Assembly (NCBI GenBank): GCA_030267965.1
Contig: BRYA01000495.1
Coordinates: forward strand, 25,442 to 60,996
Direction of reading: 5' to 3'
Length of the DNA: 35,555 bases
Source of the DNA: Triparma columacea
Lineage: Eukaryota; Sar; Bolidophyceae; Parmales; Triparmaceae
Position numbers and translations under genes: made by a program
Shown here: positions 1 to 9,391 of the stretch, in pieces
Position numbering within the stretch: position 1 is the stretch's first letter
Layout: each line of letters starts with the position of its first letter
The notes under the pieces: generated by a model
Databases searched by the model: none
What the model was told of the DNA's origin: nothing
The model's input: the letters and a program-made list of their open reading frames with translations, nothing else

Positions 1-3000
1 TGTGCGTGTGTGAATGTTAGAATGAGAAGCGAGTGTATTACTAAATATAGAATGCAGCAAAGATAACACACAAACCACAAAGACCTCATCTCCAAAGCAT
101 CTCTCAATACTCACTAGAACATATTCCTCATGTCAGTGACACTCGAGACATCCCAACTCCCAATATCCTTGTTGAAGACATAAGCGCCACTGCGTTTAAT
201 TCAAGGCCGAGTGGAGATGTGCGAGATGAGATTTGTGTGTGCGTGTGTGAATGTGTGAATGTTAGAATGAGAAGCGAGTGTATTACTTAAATTAGAATGC
301 AGCAAAGATAACACGCAAACCACAAAGATCTCGTCTCCAAAGCATCTCTTAATACTCACTAGAACATAAACCCCAGGTTAGTGACACTAGAGACATTCCA
401 ACTCCCAATAGTCTGGTTGAAGTCATATGCCAAACTGCGTTGAATCCAATGCCGAGTGGTGATGTGCGGAATGAGATTTGCATGTGCGTGTGTGAATGTT
501 AGAATGAGAAGCGAGTATATTACTCAAAATAGAATGCAGCAAAGATAGCACACAAACCACGAAGACATCCACTCCAAAGCATCTCTCAATACTCACCCGA
601 ACATACCCCCCATGTTAGTGACACTCGAGACATTCCAACTCCCAATATCCTGGTTGAAGTCTTTTGTGTAACTGCGTTTAATTCAAGGCGAAGTGGAGAT
701 GTGCGAGATGAGATTCACATGTGCGTGTGTGAATGTTAGAATGAGAAGCGAGTATATTACTTAAAATAGAATGCAGCAAAGATAACACGCAAACCACGAA
801 GACCTCATCTCCAAAGCATCTCTCAATACTCACAGGAACATATACGACATGTCATTGACACTCGAGACATCCCAACTCCCGATATCCTGGTTGAAGACTC
901 TTGCGGCACTGCGTTGAATTCAAGGCCGAGTGGAGATGTGCGAGATGAGATTTGCGTGTGCGTGTGTGAATGTTAGAATGAGAAGCAAGTATATTACTTA
1001 AAATGGAATGCCACAAAGATAACACGCAAACCACGAAGACCTCATCTCCAAAGCATCACTCAATACTCACTCGAACATATTCTTCATGTCAGTGACACTC
1101 GAGACGTCCCATCCGCTGATGTCCTCGTTGAATGCAGTTCTGGCATAGAATGCACTCGACATGTCAGTGACATCCTTCGTGCACCTGCTCAGCGGGCGAT
1201 TTAATTCGGGTCCGCAAGAGACGGATTGCCGAAAGGAGAATATAAGGGTTAGTTGTTACTGGGGCTCGCTTGTTCATCCTCCCGTGATGCTTCGTTTTCC
1301 CGTCCTACTTTGTCCGCTTGCCCACCACATAGCCCTCTGCATCCTCTCTACTCTCTAGTTCTTCCAACTACTTACCAGTCCGTGATGTTGCCGTATGTGA
1401 TTGTCGCCAGGGTAGAATTAGTAAACCAGAGAGCAAGTGCCGTTCTGAAGCTACTATTGTCGAAGCAGGGTTGACTGCAAGGGTTTTGGCCCTCTACGTA
1501 CTTTCCGGAGCCAGAAGTGGTGCCGGCAGGGCAAGCAATGCATTCTCCGTTAGCGTCGGGTACCAGATCAGTGTCTGGTTGGCCGGAGCCAGTGAACATT
1601 CCCTGAAAATAACTAGGGAAGACGTTGCAGACGTTCCAGACAGTGACATCCTCGTCGAAGGCACTTGCGCCAAAGAACATAAACCACATTTTGATGACAT
1701 TAGAGACATCCCAACTCCCAACATTCTGGTTGAAGTCATTCGCGTAACGGAACATATTCGCCATGTCAGTGACACTCGAGACATCCCAACTCCCAATATT
1801 CTGGTTGAAGTCGGTCGCGTAATGGAACATTCCAGACATGTCAGTGACACTCGAGACATCCCAACTCCCAATATTCTGGTTAAAGACAGTTGCGCGATAG
1901 AACATATCAGACATGTATTTGACACTGGAGACATCCCAAGTCCCAATATCTTGGTTGAAACTTCCTGGTCGGATTCCCATATAGAACATAGACCTCATGT
2001 TGATGACATTAGAGACATCCCAACTCCCAATATTCTGATTGAAGTCATTCGCGAAACGAAACATCCAACCCATGTCAGTGACCCTCGAGACATCCCAACT
2101 CCCAATATCCTGGTTGAAGACAGTTGCGCCATAGAACATATCAGACATGTCAGTGACACTCGAGACATTCCAACTCCCAATATCCTGGTTGAAGTCTTCT
2201 GCAATATAGAACATACTAGGCATGACAAAAACATTTGAGACATTCCAATTCCCAATATCCTGGTTGAAGGCATATGCCCCATAGAACATATACGTCATGT
2301 CAGTGACACTCGAGACATCCCAATTCCCAATATCCTGGTTGAAGACTTGTGCAGAACTGTGTTTTATTCAAGGCCGAGTGGAGATGTGCGAGATGAGATT
2401 TGCGCGTGTGCGTGTGAATGTTAGAATGAGAAAGCGAGTATATTACTTAATATAGAATGCAGCAAAGATAACACGCAAACCACGATGACCTCATCTCCAA
2501 AGCATCTCTAATACTCACCGGAACATACTAGACATGTCAGTGACACTTGAGACATCCCATCCGCTGATGTCTTCGTTGAATGTATATTTGAATTCGAATG
2601 CCTTCGACATGTCAGTGACATCCGTCGTGCACCTGCTCAGCCGGCGATTTAATTTGGGTCCGCAAGGGGCGGATTGCCGAGAGGAGAATAAAAGGGTTAG
2701 TTGTTACTTGGGCTCGCGTGTTCATCCTCCCGTGATGCTTTGTTGTCCCTTCCTACTTTGTCCACCTGCCCAACACATAGCCCCCTCTGCATCCTTTCTG
2801 CTCGCTAGTTCTTCCAACTACTTACCAGTCCGTGATGTTGCCGTATGTGATTGTCGCCAGGGTAGAATTAGAAAACCAGAGATCAAGTGCCGTTCTGAAG
2901 CTACTATTGTCGAAGCAGGGTTGACTGCAAGGGTTTTGGCCCTCTACGTACTTTCCGGAGCCAGAGGTGGTGCCGGCAGGGCAAGCAATGCATTCTCCGT

Positions 3001-5509
3001 TAGCGTCCGGTTCCAGATCAGTGTCTGGTTGGCCGGAGTTAAAGAACATTCCCCTAAAACTGTCCGAAACTTTGCAGACGTTCCAGACCGTGACGTCCTT
3101 GTCAAAGGCACTTGCGCCATAGAACATGTAATCCATGTCGATGACACTCGAGACATCCCAACTCCCAATATCCTGGTTGAAGACTTCTGCAGAACTGCGT
3201 TTAATTCAATGCCGGTTGGAGATGTGCGAGATAATATTTGCGTGTGCGTGTGTGAATGTTAGAATGAAAAGCCAGTATTTTGCTTAATATAGAATGCCAC
3301 AAAGACAACACGCAAATCACGAAGACCGCATCTCCAAAGCATCACTCAATACTCACTAGAACATAGCCATCATGTCGGTGACACTCGATACATCCCAACT
3401 CCCAATATCCTTGTTGAAGTCGGTCGCGTAACTGCGTTGAATTCAATGCCGAGTGGAGATGTGCGAGATGAAATTTGCGTGTGTGTTTGTGAATGTTAGA
3501 ATGAGAAGCGAGTATATTTCTTAATATAGAATGCAGCAAAGATAACAAACACACAAACCACGAAGACATCATCTCCAAAGCATCTCTCAATACTCACTAG
3601 AACATATACTGCATGTCAGTGACACTCGAAACATCCCAACTCCCAATATCCTGGTTGAAGACAGTTGCGCCACTGCGTTTTTAATTCAAGGCGGAGTGGA
3701 GATGTGGGAGATGAGATTTACGTGTGCGTGTGTGAATGTTAGAATGAGAAGCGAGTATATTGCTTAAAATAGAATGCAGTAAAGATAACACGCAAACCAC
3801 AAAGACCTCATCTCAAAAGCATCTCTCAATACTCACATGAACATAGTATTCATGTCAGTGACACTCGAGACATCCCAACTCCCAATATTCTGGTTGAAGG
3901 CACTAGCGTAACTGCGTTGAATTCAAGGCCGAGTGGAGATGTGCGAGATGAGATTTGCGTGTGTGTGTGAATGTTAGAATAAGAAGCGAGTATATCACTT
4001 AAAATAGAATGCCGCAAAGATAGCACGCAAACCACGAAGACCTCATCTCCAAAGCATCTCTCAATACTCACCGGAACATTTCAGACATGGTAGTGACACT
4101 CGAGACATCCCAACTCCCAATATCCTGGTTGAAGTCAAAAGCGTTACTGCGTTGAATTCAATGCCGAGTGGAGTTGTGCGAGATGAGTTTTGCGTGTGCG
4201 TGTATGTGTGAATGTTAGAATGAGAAGCGAGTGTAATACTCAATATAGAATGCAGCAAAGATAACACGCAAACCCCACGAAGACCTCCACTCCAGAGCAT
4301 CTCTTAATACTCACTAGAACATAGACCCCATGGCATTGACACTCGAGACATCCCAACTCCCAATATCCTGGTTGAAGTCATTAGCGCCACTGCGTTGAAT
4401 TCAAAGCCGAGTGGTGATGTGCGAGATGATATTTGCGTGTGAGTGTGTGAATGTTAGAATGAGAAGCGAGTGTATTACATAAAATAAAATGCAGCAAAGA
4501 TAACACGCAAACCACGAAGACCTCATCTCCAAAGCATCTCTCAATACTCACTAGAACATAGCCGTCATGTCAGTGACGATCGAGACATCCCAACTCCTAA
4601 TATCCTGGTTAAAGGCACTCATGGAGTAATAGTTACTGCGTTTATTTCAATGCCGAGTGGAGATGTGCGAGATATAATTTGCGTGTGCGTGTATGAATGT
4701 TAGAATTAGAAGCGAGTATATTGCTTAATATAGAATGCCGCAAAGATAGCACGCAAACTACAAAGACCTCCACTCCAAAGCATCTCTCAATACTCACCGG
4801 AACATATCCGTCATTGTGGTGACACTCGAGACATTCCAACTCCCAATATCCTGGTTGAATGAAGCTGCGTTACTGCGTTTATTTCAATGCCGAGTGGAGA
4901 TGTGCGAGATGATATTTGCGTGTGCGTGTGTGAATGTTAGAATGAGAAGAGAGTACATTACTTAAAATTGGGAGCAGCAAAGGTAACACGCAAACCACGA
5001 TAACCACCACTCCAAAAGCATCTCTCAATACTCACTTGAACATACTCTTCATCTCAGTGACACTCGAGACATCCCAACTCCCAATAGTCTTGTTGAAGAC
5101 AGCTGCTTCACTGCGTTTTGTACAAGGCCGATTGGAGATGTGCGAGATAATATTTGCGTGTGCGTGTGTGAATGTTAGAATGAGAAGCGAGTATATTACT
5201 TAAAATTGAATGCAGCAAAGATAACGCGCAAACCACGAAGGCCTCCACTCCAAAGCATCTCTCAATACTCACAAGAACATATACGACATGTCATTGACAC
5301 TCGAGACATCCCAACTCCCGATATCCTGATTGAAGACATAAGCGTTACTGCGTTTATTTCAATGCCGAGTGGTGATGTGCGAGATGAGATTTGCGTGTGT
5401 GTGTGTGAATGTTAGAATTAGAAGCGAGTATTTTACTTAAAATTGAATGCCGCGGAGACAACACGCAAACCACGATGACCTCATCTCCAGAGCATCTCTC
5501 AATACTCAC
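1..5509 (-). repeat. Tandem array of ~237-bp exon+intron units (75-nt exon, ~162-nt intron)
   Basis: Twelve 75-nt exons and one of 84 nt each encode one DUF285 repeat of 25 (or 28) residues, split inside the codon after MF. They alternate with introns of 160-170 nt, most of exactly 162 nt, which start GTGAGTATTGAG and usually end AATTCAACGCAG. The introns are almost as similar to one another as the exons. Introns also contain a CA-rich stretch (CACACACGCACACG type). Because the introns are phase 2 and begin GTGA, retention of any one gives an immediate in-frame TGA. The array is broken by two exons (2826-3194 and 1376-2356) that also carry the linker to the next module; 1376-2356 holds ten consecutive repeats with no intron. 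Confidence 0.85.
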
Positions 5510-6325
5510 CCGAACATAGCAAACATGGTAGTTACACTCGAGACATCCCATCCGCTGATGTCCTCGTTGAATGTATATTTGGAAATGAATGCCTTCGACA
5601 TGTCAGTGACATCCTTCGTGCACCTGCTCAGCCGGCGATTTAATTTGGGTTCGCAGGGGGCGGATATCAGGGTTAGTTGTTACTGGGGCTCGCGTGTTCA
5701 TCCTCCCGTGATGCTTCGTTGTCCCTTCCTACTTTGTCCACCTGCCCAACACATAGCCCCCTCTGCATCCTTTCTACTCGCTTGTTCTTCCAACTACTTA
5801 CCAGTCCGTGATGTTGCCGTATGTGCATGCCGCAAGGGTAGGATTAATAAACCAGGCATCAAGTGCCATTCTGAAGCCATCATTGTCGAAGCAGGGTGCC
5901 GCAGTACTGCACGTAGGACTAGCAGTAGGTGATGGCGTAGGTGATGGCGTAGGACTAGCAGTAGGCGATGGCGTAGGACTAGCAGTAGGCGATGGCGTAG
6001 GCGATGGCGTCGGGCTCTCAGTTGGCTGCGGAGTTGTGATCTTGTTGCCCTTGTTGCCCTTATTGCCCTTGTTGCCCTTGTTGCCCTTGTTGCCCTTGTT
6101 GCCCTTGTTGTTCTTGTTGCCCTTGTTGCCCTTGTTGCCCTTTTTGCTCTTCTTGCCGTTAGCAAAGATAATGTTGACACTGTCGCCGATGTCATTACCG
6201 CCAAAGGCAAAGTCCGGTAGGCCTCTTGAAGGGGACCTCAGCGATTTGTCAGTGCCGTGGCTAGTGATGGCGAGGAGTACCAAAACTAGCAGCAAAGCAG
6301 CGAACAAAGTTACTAGTGACTTCAT
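1..6325 (-). CDS. Giant secreted DUF285 (BspA-like repeat) surface protein, 5' part; continues past the left edge
   Basis: Start ATG at 6325. Inferred exons in transcript order: 6325-5802, 5623-5510, 5347-5273, 5110-5036, 4872-4798, 4635-4552, 4389-4315, 4146-4072, 3911-3837, 3672-3598, 3431-3357, 3194-2826, 2632-2519, 2356-1376, 1184-1071, 908-834, 671-597, 434-360, 189-115; bases 1-114 are intron. All junctions are phase 2 and every internal exon is a multiple of 3, giving about 1,066 residues here. Residues 1-24 are a signal peptide (Lys, then a Leu/Val/Ala core), 62-95 a Gly-Asn-Lys triplet repeat, 98-138 a Pro/Thr/Ser stalk. Three modules follow, each opening with a segment ending NITDW, then DUF285 repeats ([16 protein letters not shown] type) and a Cys-containing linker ([17 protein letters not shown]). 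DUF285 proteins are mostly secreted or wall-associated with unknown ligands; an extracellular or cell-covering role is inferred. The family is clear, the function is not. Confidence 0.85.
5901..6150 (-). repeat. Coding minisatellites: Pro-Thr-Ser stalk and Gly-Asn-Lys triplets
   Basis: Within the first exon of the DUF285 gene, 6042-6150 is a 9-bp minisatellite that reads as consecutive Gly-Asn-Lys triplets, a Gly-X-Y pattern like collagen but strongly cationic. The adjoining 5901-6030 is a 12/24-bp repeat that reads as alternating Pro, Thr, Ser and Ala, as in O-glycosylated wall-protein stalks. Both keep the reading frame. Open frames on the opposite strand here are by-products of the repeat. 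Confidence 0.8.
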
Positions 6326-6866
6326 CTTTTGTCAATATGAATATGATCAATTAAAGGCGAGGGCGAAGGAAAAGGGCAATTTTGTGTGAGATATCAAACG
6401 CTAGGAGGGCAGAATAAGTCTTTAGTATTGTTTTGAAGGTTGTATGTGCCTTATATACGTATATTTACAAACTTCTAAGGGCTCAATCGACCAGAATTCT
6501 GAGTAGAAATCAAAGAGTTGAGAACGTGGCGTGGCGGAAATCGTCCTATTTTTCTTGATGAAATAGTAGCGGGGGGAGAGAGAGGCAGTGGTCGATACAA
6601 ACAAGTGATTCAAAAGCGTTTGCAACTCCTTCAACGCTTACCTCTGTCTGATGAAATCTTTATGAGTAGAACACTGGGCAAATTTCTCAGAGGCAGGAGG
6701 AAAAGCACAGATTTTGGGGTTGGTGTGATGGCAGTTTTGGTTGGACTCCAATATTAGCACCTACACGACACTTCTGCCTAAGTGGAGTAGCCTCAAGGTT
6801 TTGTTGATAAGTTCCACATCGTAATTTGCCGCTATAAACTTACACTTGGTGTAGGTTCGCTCAAAA
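6326..6866. other. Intergenic region between two divergent genes
   Basis: 541 bp separate the DUF285 start (minus) from the CCT gene start (plus). No convincing coding sequence was found. The right part, from about 6690, is one arm of an inverted repeat whose other arm is the promoter of the MYND gene, so it probably holds the CCT gene promoter and 5' leader. The left part should hold the DUF285 promoter; no motif there could be named. Confidence 0.6.
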
Positions 6867-6959
6867 ATGGAATCACGATCAGAGGTACGATCGTCACACA
6901 ATTCATCAGAGACCACAAATGTGACAGTATGTAGTTGGGACGATTTGACAGACGGTCAG
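6690..6959 (+). repeat. Inverted repeat arm 1: promoter, leader and first ~31 codons
   Basis: This stretch, made of upstream sequence, the leader (…CGCTCAAAAATGGAATCA) and the first ~31 codons of the CCT gene, reappears in opposite orientation at about 8821-9100 as the promoter, leader and first codons of the MYND gene. Shared landmarks in order are CAGATTTTGGGGTTGG, ACTCCAATATTAGCAC, TTTGCCGCTATAAACTTACA and the start codon. Similarity stops at the LTDGQ codons, where the two proteins become unrelated. Confidence 0.85.
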
Positions 6960-7649
6960 CAGTTGCACCCTGGGTACGCGAACGCGTACGACCAATTTGA
7001 ACCAAGGTCACAATCAGAGGTACAATCGTCACACAATTCATCAGAGACCACAAATGTAGTACATGGATGGGACAATTTGACAGACGGTCAGCAGTTGCAC
7101 CCTGGGTACGCGAACGCGTACGACCAATTTGAACCAAGGTCACAATCAGCGGTACAATCGTCACACAATTCATCAGAGACCACAAATGTGACAGTGCATA
7201 GTAGGGACGATTTGACAGACGGTCAGCAGTTGCACCCTGGGTACGCGGACGCGTACGACAAATTTGAACCAAGGCTAGGCAGGAAGTCGAAGGGGAAACC
7301 TAAGGGGAAGCCGAAGTCCTCCCGCAAGGGAAAGATATACAGGAAGAAGGGGACGGAAGACTACATTGGGGGTCAGGGGAGACCCTGGAGCATGTCTGAC
7401 CTGAACATAACTATGGAAGAGGAGTATGAGCCCCCCGAGAGGCGAGAGGGATGGCTAGGAGCATACAGCCCAGAGAGCAGAAAGCTGAGGATAGAACGAT
7501 TCCTGGAGAAGAGGAACCACAGGGTTTGGACCACAAAAGTCAAATACGACGTCAGGAAGAACCACGCAGACAGTAGAATGAGGGTCAAGGGGAGATTTGT
7601 GAAGAAGGAGGACGAAGTCCTCATGAGGGAGCTTATGTCTCTCACTTAA
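6867..7649 (+). CDS. CCT-domain (CONSTANS/TOC1-type) nuclear regulator with a triplicated N-terminus
   Basis: Single-exon 260-residue protein. Residues ~205-248 form a CCT domain: Arg/Lys-rich (RIERFLEKRNHRVW), then KVKYDVRKNHADSR and RVKGRFVKKED, matching the basic pattern shared by CONSTANS and TOC1 proteins, which bind DNA with NF-Y partners and act in light or circadian responses of plants and algae. Residues 1-136 are three ~45-residue repeats (SSHNSSETTNV…LTDGQQLHPGYANAYDQFEP). Residues 139-160 are Lys/Gly-rich and could be a nuclear localisation signal. The first repeat and the start codon are shared with the neighbouring MYND gene. No B-box or response-regulator domain is present. The start is supported by conservation of the ATG and leader between the two genes. 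A nuclear role is inferred from the family; the target is unknown. Confidence 0.8.
   Translation: MESRSEVRSSHNSSETTNVTVCSWDDLTDGQQLHPGYANAYDQFEPRSQSEVQSSHNSSETTNVVHGWDNLTDGQQLHPGYANAYDQFEPRSQSAVQSSHNSSETTNVTVHSRDDLTDGQQLHPGYADAYDKFEPRLGRKSKGKPKGKPKSSRKGKIYRKKGTEDYIGGQGRPWSMSDLNITMEEEYEPPERREGWLGAYSPESRKLRIERFLEKRNHRVWTTKVKYDVRKNHADSRMRVKGRFVKKEDEVLMRELMSLT
6873..7278 (+). repeat. Three tandem ~135-bp coding repeats in the CCT gene
   Basis: Three near-identical units begin at about 6879, 7017 and 7147 with ATCAG(A/C)GGTAC and end in AATTTGAACCAAGG. They differ by a few substitutions and one in-frame deletion in unit 2. Only the first half of unit 1 is shared with the MYND gene, so the triplication probably followed the event that shared the N-terminus. 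Confidence 0.85.
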
Positions 7650-7681
7650 TTACATTTCTCCCTTGGGGGAAGGCAAGCGAA

Positions 7682-7947
7682 CGCTAATCGCAATAAACAT
7701 AAGCAATTTGATGTACATCGAATTCTGAAAAATTATTATGAGCCGCCGCATTACTGTATTGTTTCGTTCACTTCTTCTTACCCCTACCCTTCTTGCCCTT
7801 CTTGCCCTTCTTGCCATTGTTCCCCGTCGCACCTGCTCCTTCCGCTAAACCCATATCCACTCCTCCCCCCTTCATCCCCTTCCCTGTCTTTGATCTTTTC
7901 TTGACCATTGCCTCGCTCTCCCCCCTTTCGTTCAGCGGTCCCGTGCA
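7682..7947 (-). repeat. Direct repeat copy A: 3' end of the MYND gene
   Basis: Covers 3' flanking DNA plus the last ~60 codons of the MYND gene. It matches 9130-9391 in the same orientation, starting at CGCTA(A/G)TCGCAATAAA and ending at the codons for GPLNE. Shared landmarks include ATTTGATGTACATCGA and ATTATTATGAGCCGCCG. Confidence 0.85.
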
Positions 7948-8913
7948 CTGCACCCTGTGCTCCCTCCAGTGCTTGACCTGGCAATCCCGAGAGCAGTAGG
8001 CGACGTTGCGACAGGGACACATTAGGAGCTTGTCGCGGGACTTGGCGGTTAGAGCCTCGCAAACATAGCAGCAGAAGGGACGGCCTTGAAGGTAATGTTT
8101 CGTGATGTTGGTGATTGTAGGATCTTGTTTGGAAGGATGGAATGAATTGAATTTGTCTCGAACTACGTCGGAATCGGGCTTTCCGAGATGAAGAAATGTT
8201 GTGAACATCTTTATTGCGACATCTCTACTAAACCTAGGGTTTTCTCCTTTGCAGGCGTGGAGGCAGATACAAAACACAATATCCATGTCGTTGGTGGTTG
8301 GAATAGCACCTCGCGTAAGAAACAGCCTGCATAAGTCGTGTTCTCCAAAAGTCATAGTACGAGTAAGTGGTGAAAGAACATGTCCATCAAGGGAAACCAC
8401 TGTCTTGTTCACATTTGCTCCATGATCGAGAAGTGCTATGGCGTTATCAATGTGTCCCACACCAGCAGCATGCATCAAAAGGTTGGAAAAGTCTCCCCGC
8501 AACCCTTCGAGTCGTAGGTCCATATTAGGGTCAAGACCATGTTCTAAGAGCAATCTCAAGATTGTTGAATTGTCACTATTATTTATTGATGCACTTGCGG
8601 CAAAGTACATGGCTTCCTTGTTGTTGAAGCCGGCCTCTAAGGTAAGCTTGACCATCTCAACATTATCGTGACAAGAGGCGGTGGTGAGGACTGAAGCTAC
8701 GTTCCATTTCTCATCATTATCATTTCTACAAACGCCTAACAAAACCTCAGGACCATGTTCCTTGGCATACCCCTTGATGCGATCCCAGTCTTGCTCACCA
8801 GCCCAGTTCAAGCACCAAGTCTGACCGTCTGTCAACTCGTCCCATCTAGATACTGTCACATTTGTGGTCTCTGATGAATTGCGTGACGATTGTACCTCTG
8901 ATTCTGATTCCAT
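7768..8913 (-). CDS. Ankyrin-repeat protein with C-terminal MYND zinc finger
   Basis: Single-exon 381-residue protein. Residues 1-31 (…NSSETTNVTVSRWDELTDGQ) match the start of the adjacent CCT protein. Residues ~60-235 hold degenerate ankyrin repeats (for example NLLMHAAGVGHIDNAIALLD and SPLTRTMTFGEHDLCRLFL). Residues 282-323 are a MYND finger, CYVC…CPC…YCSRDC…HWREHRVQC, with the second Cys pair spaced CxC rather than CxxC. MYND fingers bind zinc and usually mediate protein-protein contacts; ankyrin-MYND proteins are common in stramenopile algae. The tail (~340-381) is Gly/Lys-rich (GKKGKKGKKGRGKKK). It converges on the CCT gene with 118 bp between the stop codons. The start is supported by the shared leader and ATG context. 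The partner is unknown. Confidence 0.85.
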   Translation of the reverse strand: MESESEVQSSRNSSETTNVTVSRWDELTDGQTWCLNWAGEQDWDRIKGYAKEHGPEVLLGVCRNDNDEKWNVASVLTTASCHDNVEMVKLTLEAGFNNKEAMYFAASASINNSDNSTILRLLLEHGLDPNMDLRLEGLRGDFSNLLMHAAGVGHIDNAIALLDHGANVNKTVVSLDGHVLSPLTRTMTFGEHDLCRLFLTRGAIPTTNDMDIVFCICLHACKGENPRFSRDVAIKMFTTFLHLGKPDSDVVRDKFNSFHPSKQDPTITNITKHYLQGRPFCCYVCEALTAKSRDKLLMCPCRNVAYCSRDCQVKHWREHRVQCTGPLNERGESEAMVKKRSKTGKGMKGGGVDMGLAEGAGATGNNGKKGKKGKKGRGKKK

Positions 8914-9100
8914 TTTTGAGCGAACTTATCCCGAATGTAAGTTTATAGCGGCAAATTATGACGTGAAAGTGATCAATAAAGCCTTCAAGCTACTCCACGC
9001 AGGCAGAAGTGTCGTGTATGTGCTAATATTGGAGTCAAACCAAAACTGCCACCACCCAACCCCAAAATCTGTGTTCTGCTCCTCTTGCCTCTGAAAGTTC
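8821..9100 (-). repeat. Inverted repeat arm 2: promoter, leader and first ~31 codons of the MYND gene
   Basis: Reverse-complement counterpart of about 6690-6959. It carries the MYND gene's promoter, leader and first ~31 codons. Similarity runs well upstream of the ATG and ends inside the coding sequence, so the homologous segment is regulatory DNA plus the start of the gene, not a protein domain alone. Confidence 0.85.
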
Positions 9101-9129
9101 TCAGAGAAATATGAAACTGTTCATTCTCA

Positions 9130-9391
9130 CGCTAGTCGCAATAAAAAATAAACAATTTGATGTACATCGATTTCTGAAAATTATTATGAGCCGCCGAATT
9201 ACTGTATTGATTCGTTCACTTCTTCTTACCCCTACCATTCTTGCCCTTCTTCCCCTTCTTGCCATTCTTCCCCGTCGCAACTGCTCCTTCCGCTACTCCC
9301 ACATCCGCTCCTCCCGCCGCCGCTCCCTTCCCTGTCTTATGCCTCCCCTTGACCATCGCCTCACTCTCCCCCTTCTCGTTCAGCGGGCCCC
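9130..9391 (-). pseudogene. Remnant of a second MYND gene: 3' tail only
   Basis: Direct copy of the 3' end of the MYND gene. It encodes only the tail (GPLNEKGESEAMV, then the Gly/Lys-rich end GKKGKKGKNGRGKKK) with its stop at 9216-9218 and 3' flank. Similarity ends abruptly at ~9391, just where the MYND finger should begin; no finger, ankyrin or shared N-terminus follows upstream. An open frame does continue to 9614, but its added residues look like simple-sequence translation (Thr/Tyr/His-rich). Best read as what is left of a tandem MYND duplicate after a deletion. Confidence 0.75.

Noticed and set aside
1471..2238. 255-codon open frame on the plus strand with regular repeats ([10 protein letters not shown])
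   Set aside because: It is the exact antisense of the ten-repeat DUF285 exon; the minus reading shows a known family and continues through correct splice junctions.
2534..3262. 242-codon plus-strand open frame
   Set aside because: It runs antisense across exon-intron-exon boundaries of the DUF285 gene, and its similarity to other such frames comes from the repeated DNA.
3342..4839. Several 60-80 codon minus-strand frames (…[17 protein letters not shown]…)
   Set aside because: They are translations of the repeated intron running out of frame into the next exon; no independent gene is needed.
1..5509. CRISPR-like array (regular ~237-bp period)
   Set aside because: Period far too long, the 'spacers' are themselves repeats, and the units are exons with GT-AG introns.
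5808..6389. 193-codon plus-strand frame rich in Leu/Pro and Val/Gly/Asp
   Set aside because: Antisense of the Gly-Asn-Lys and Pro-Thr-Ser minisatellites in the DUF285 first exon.
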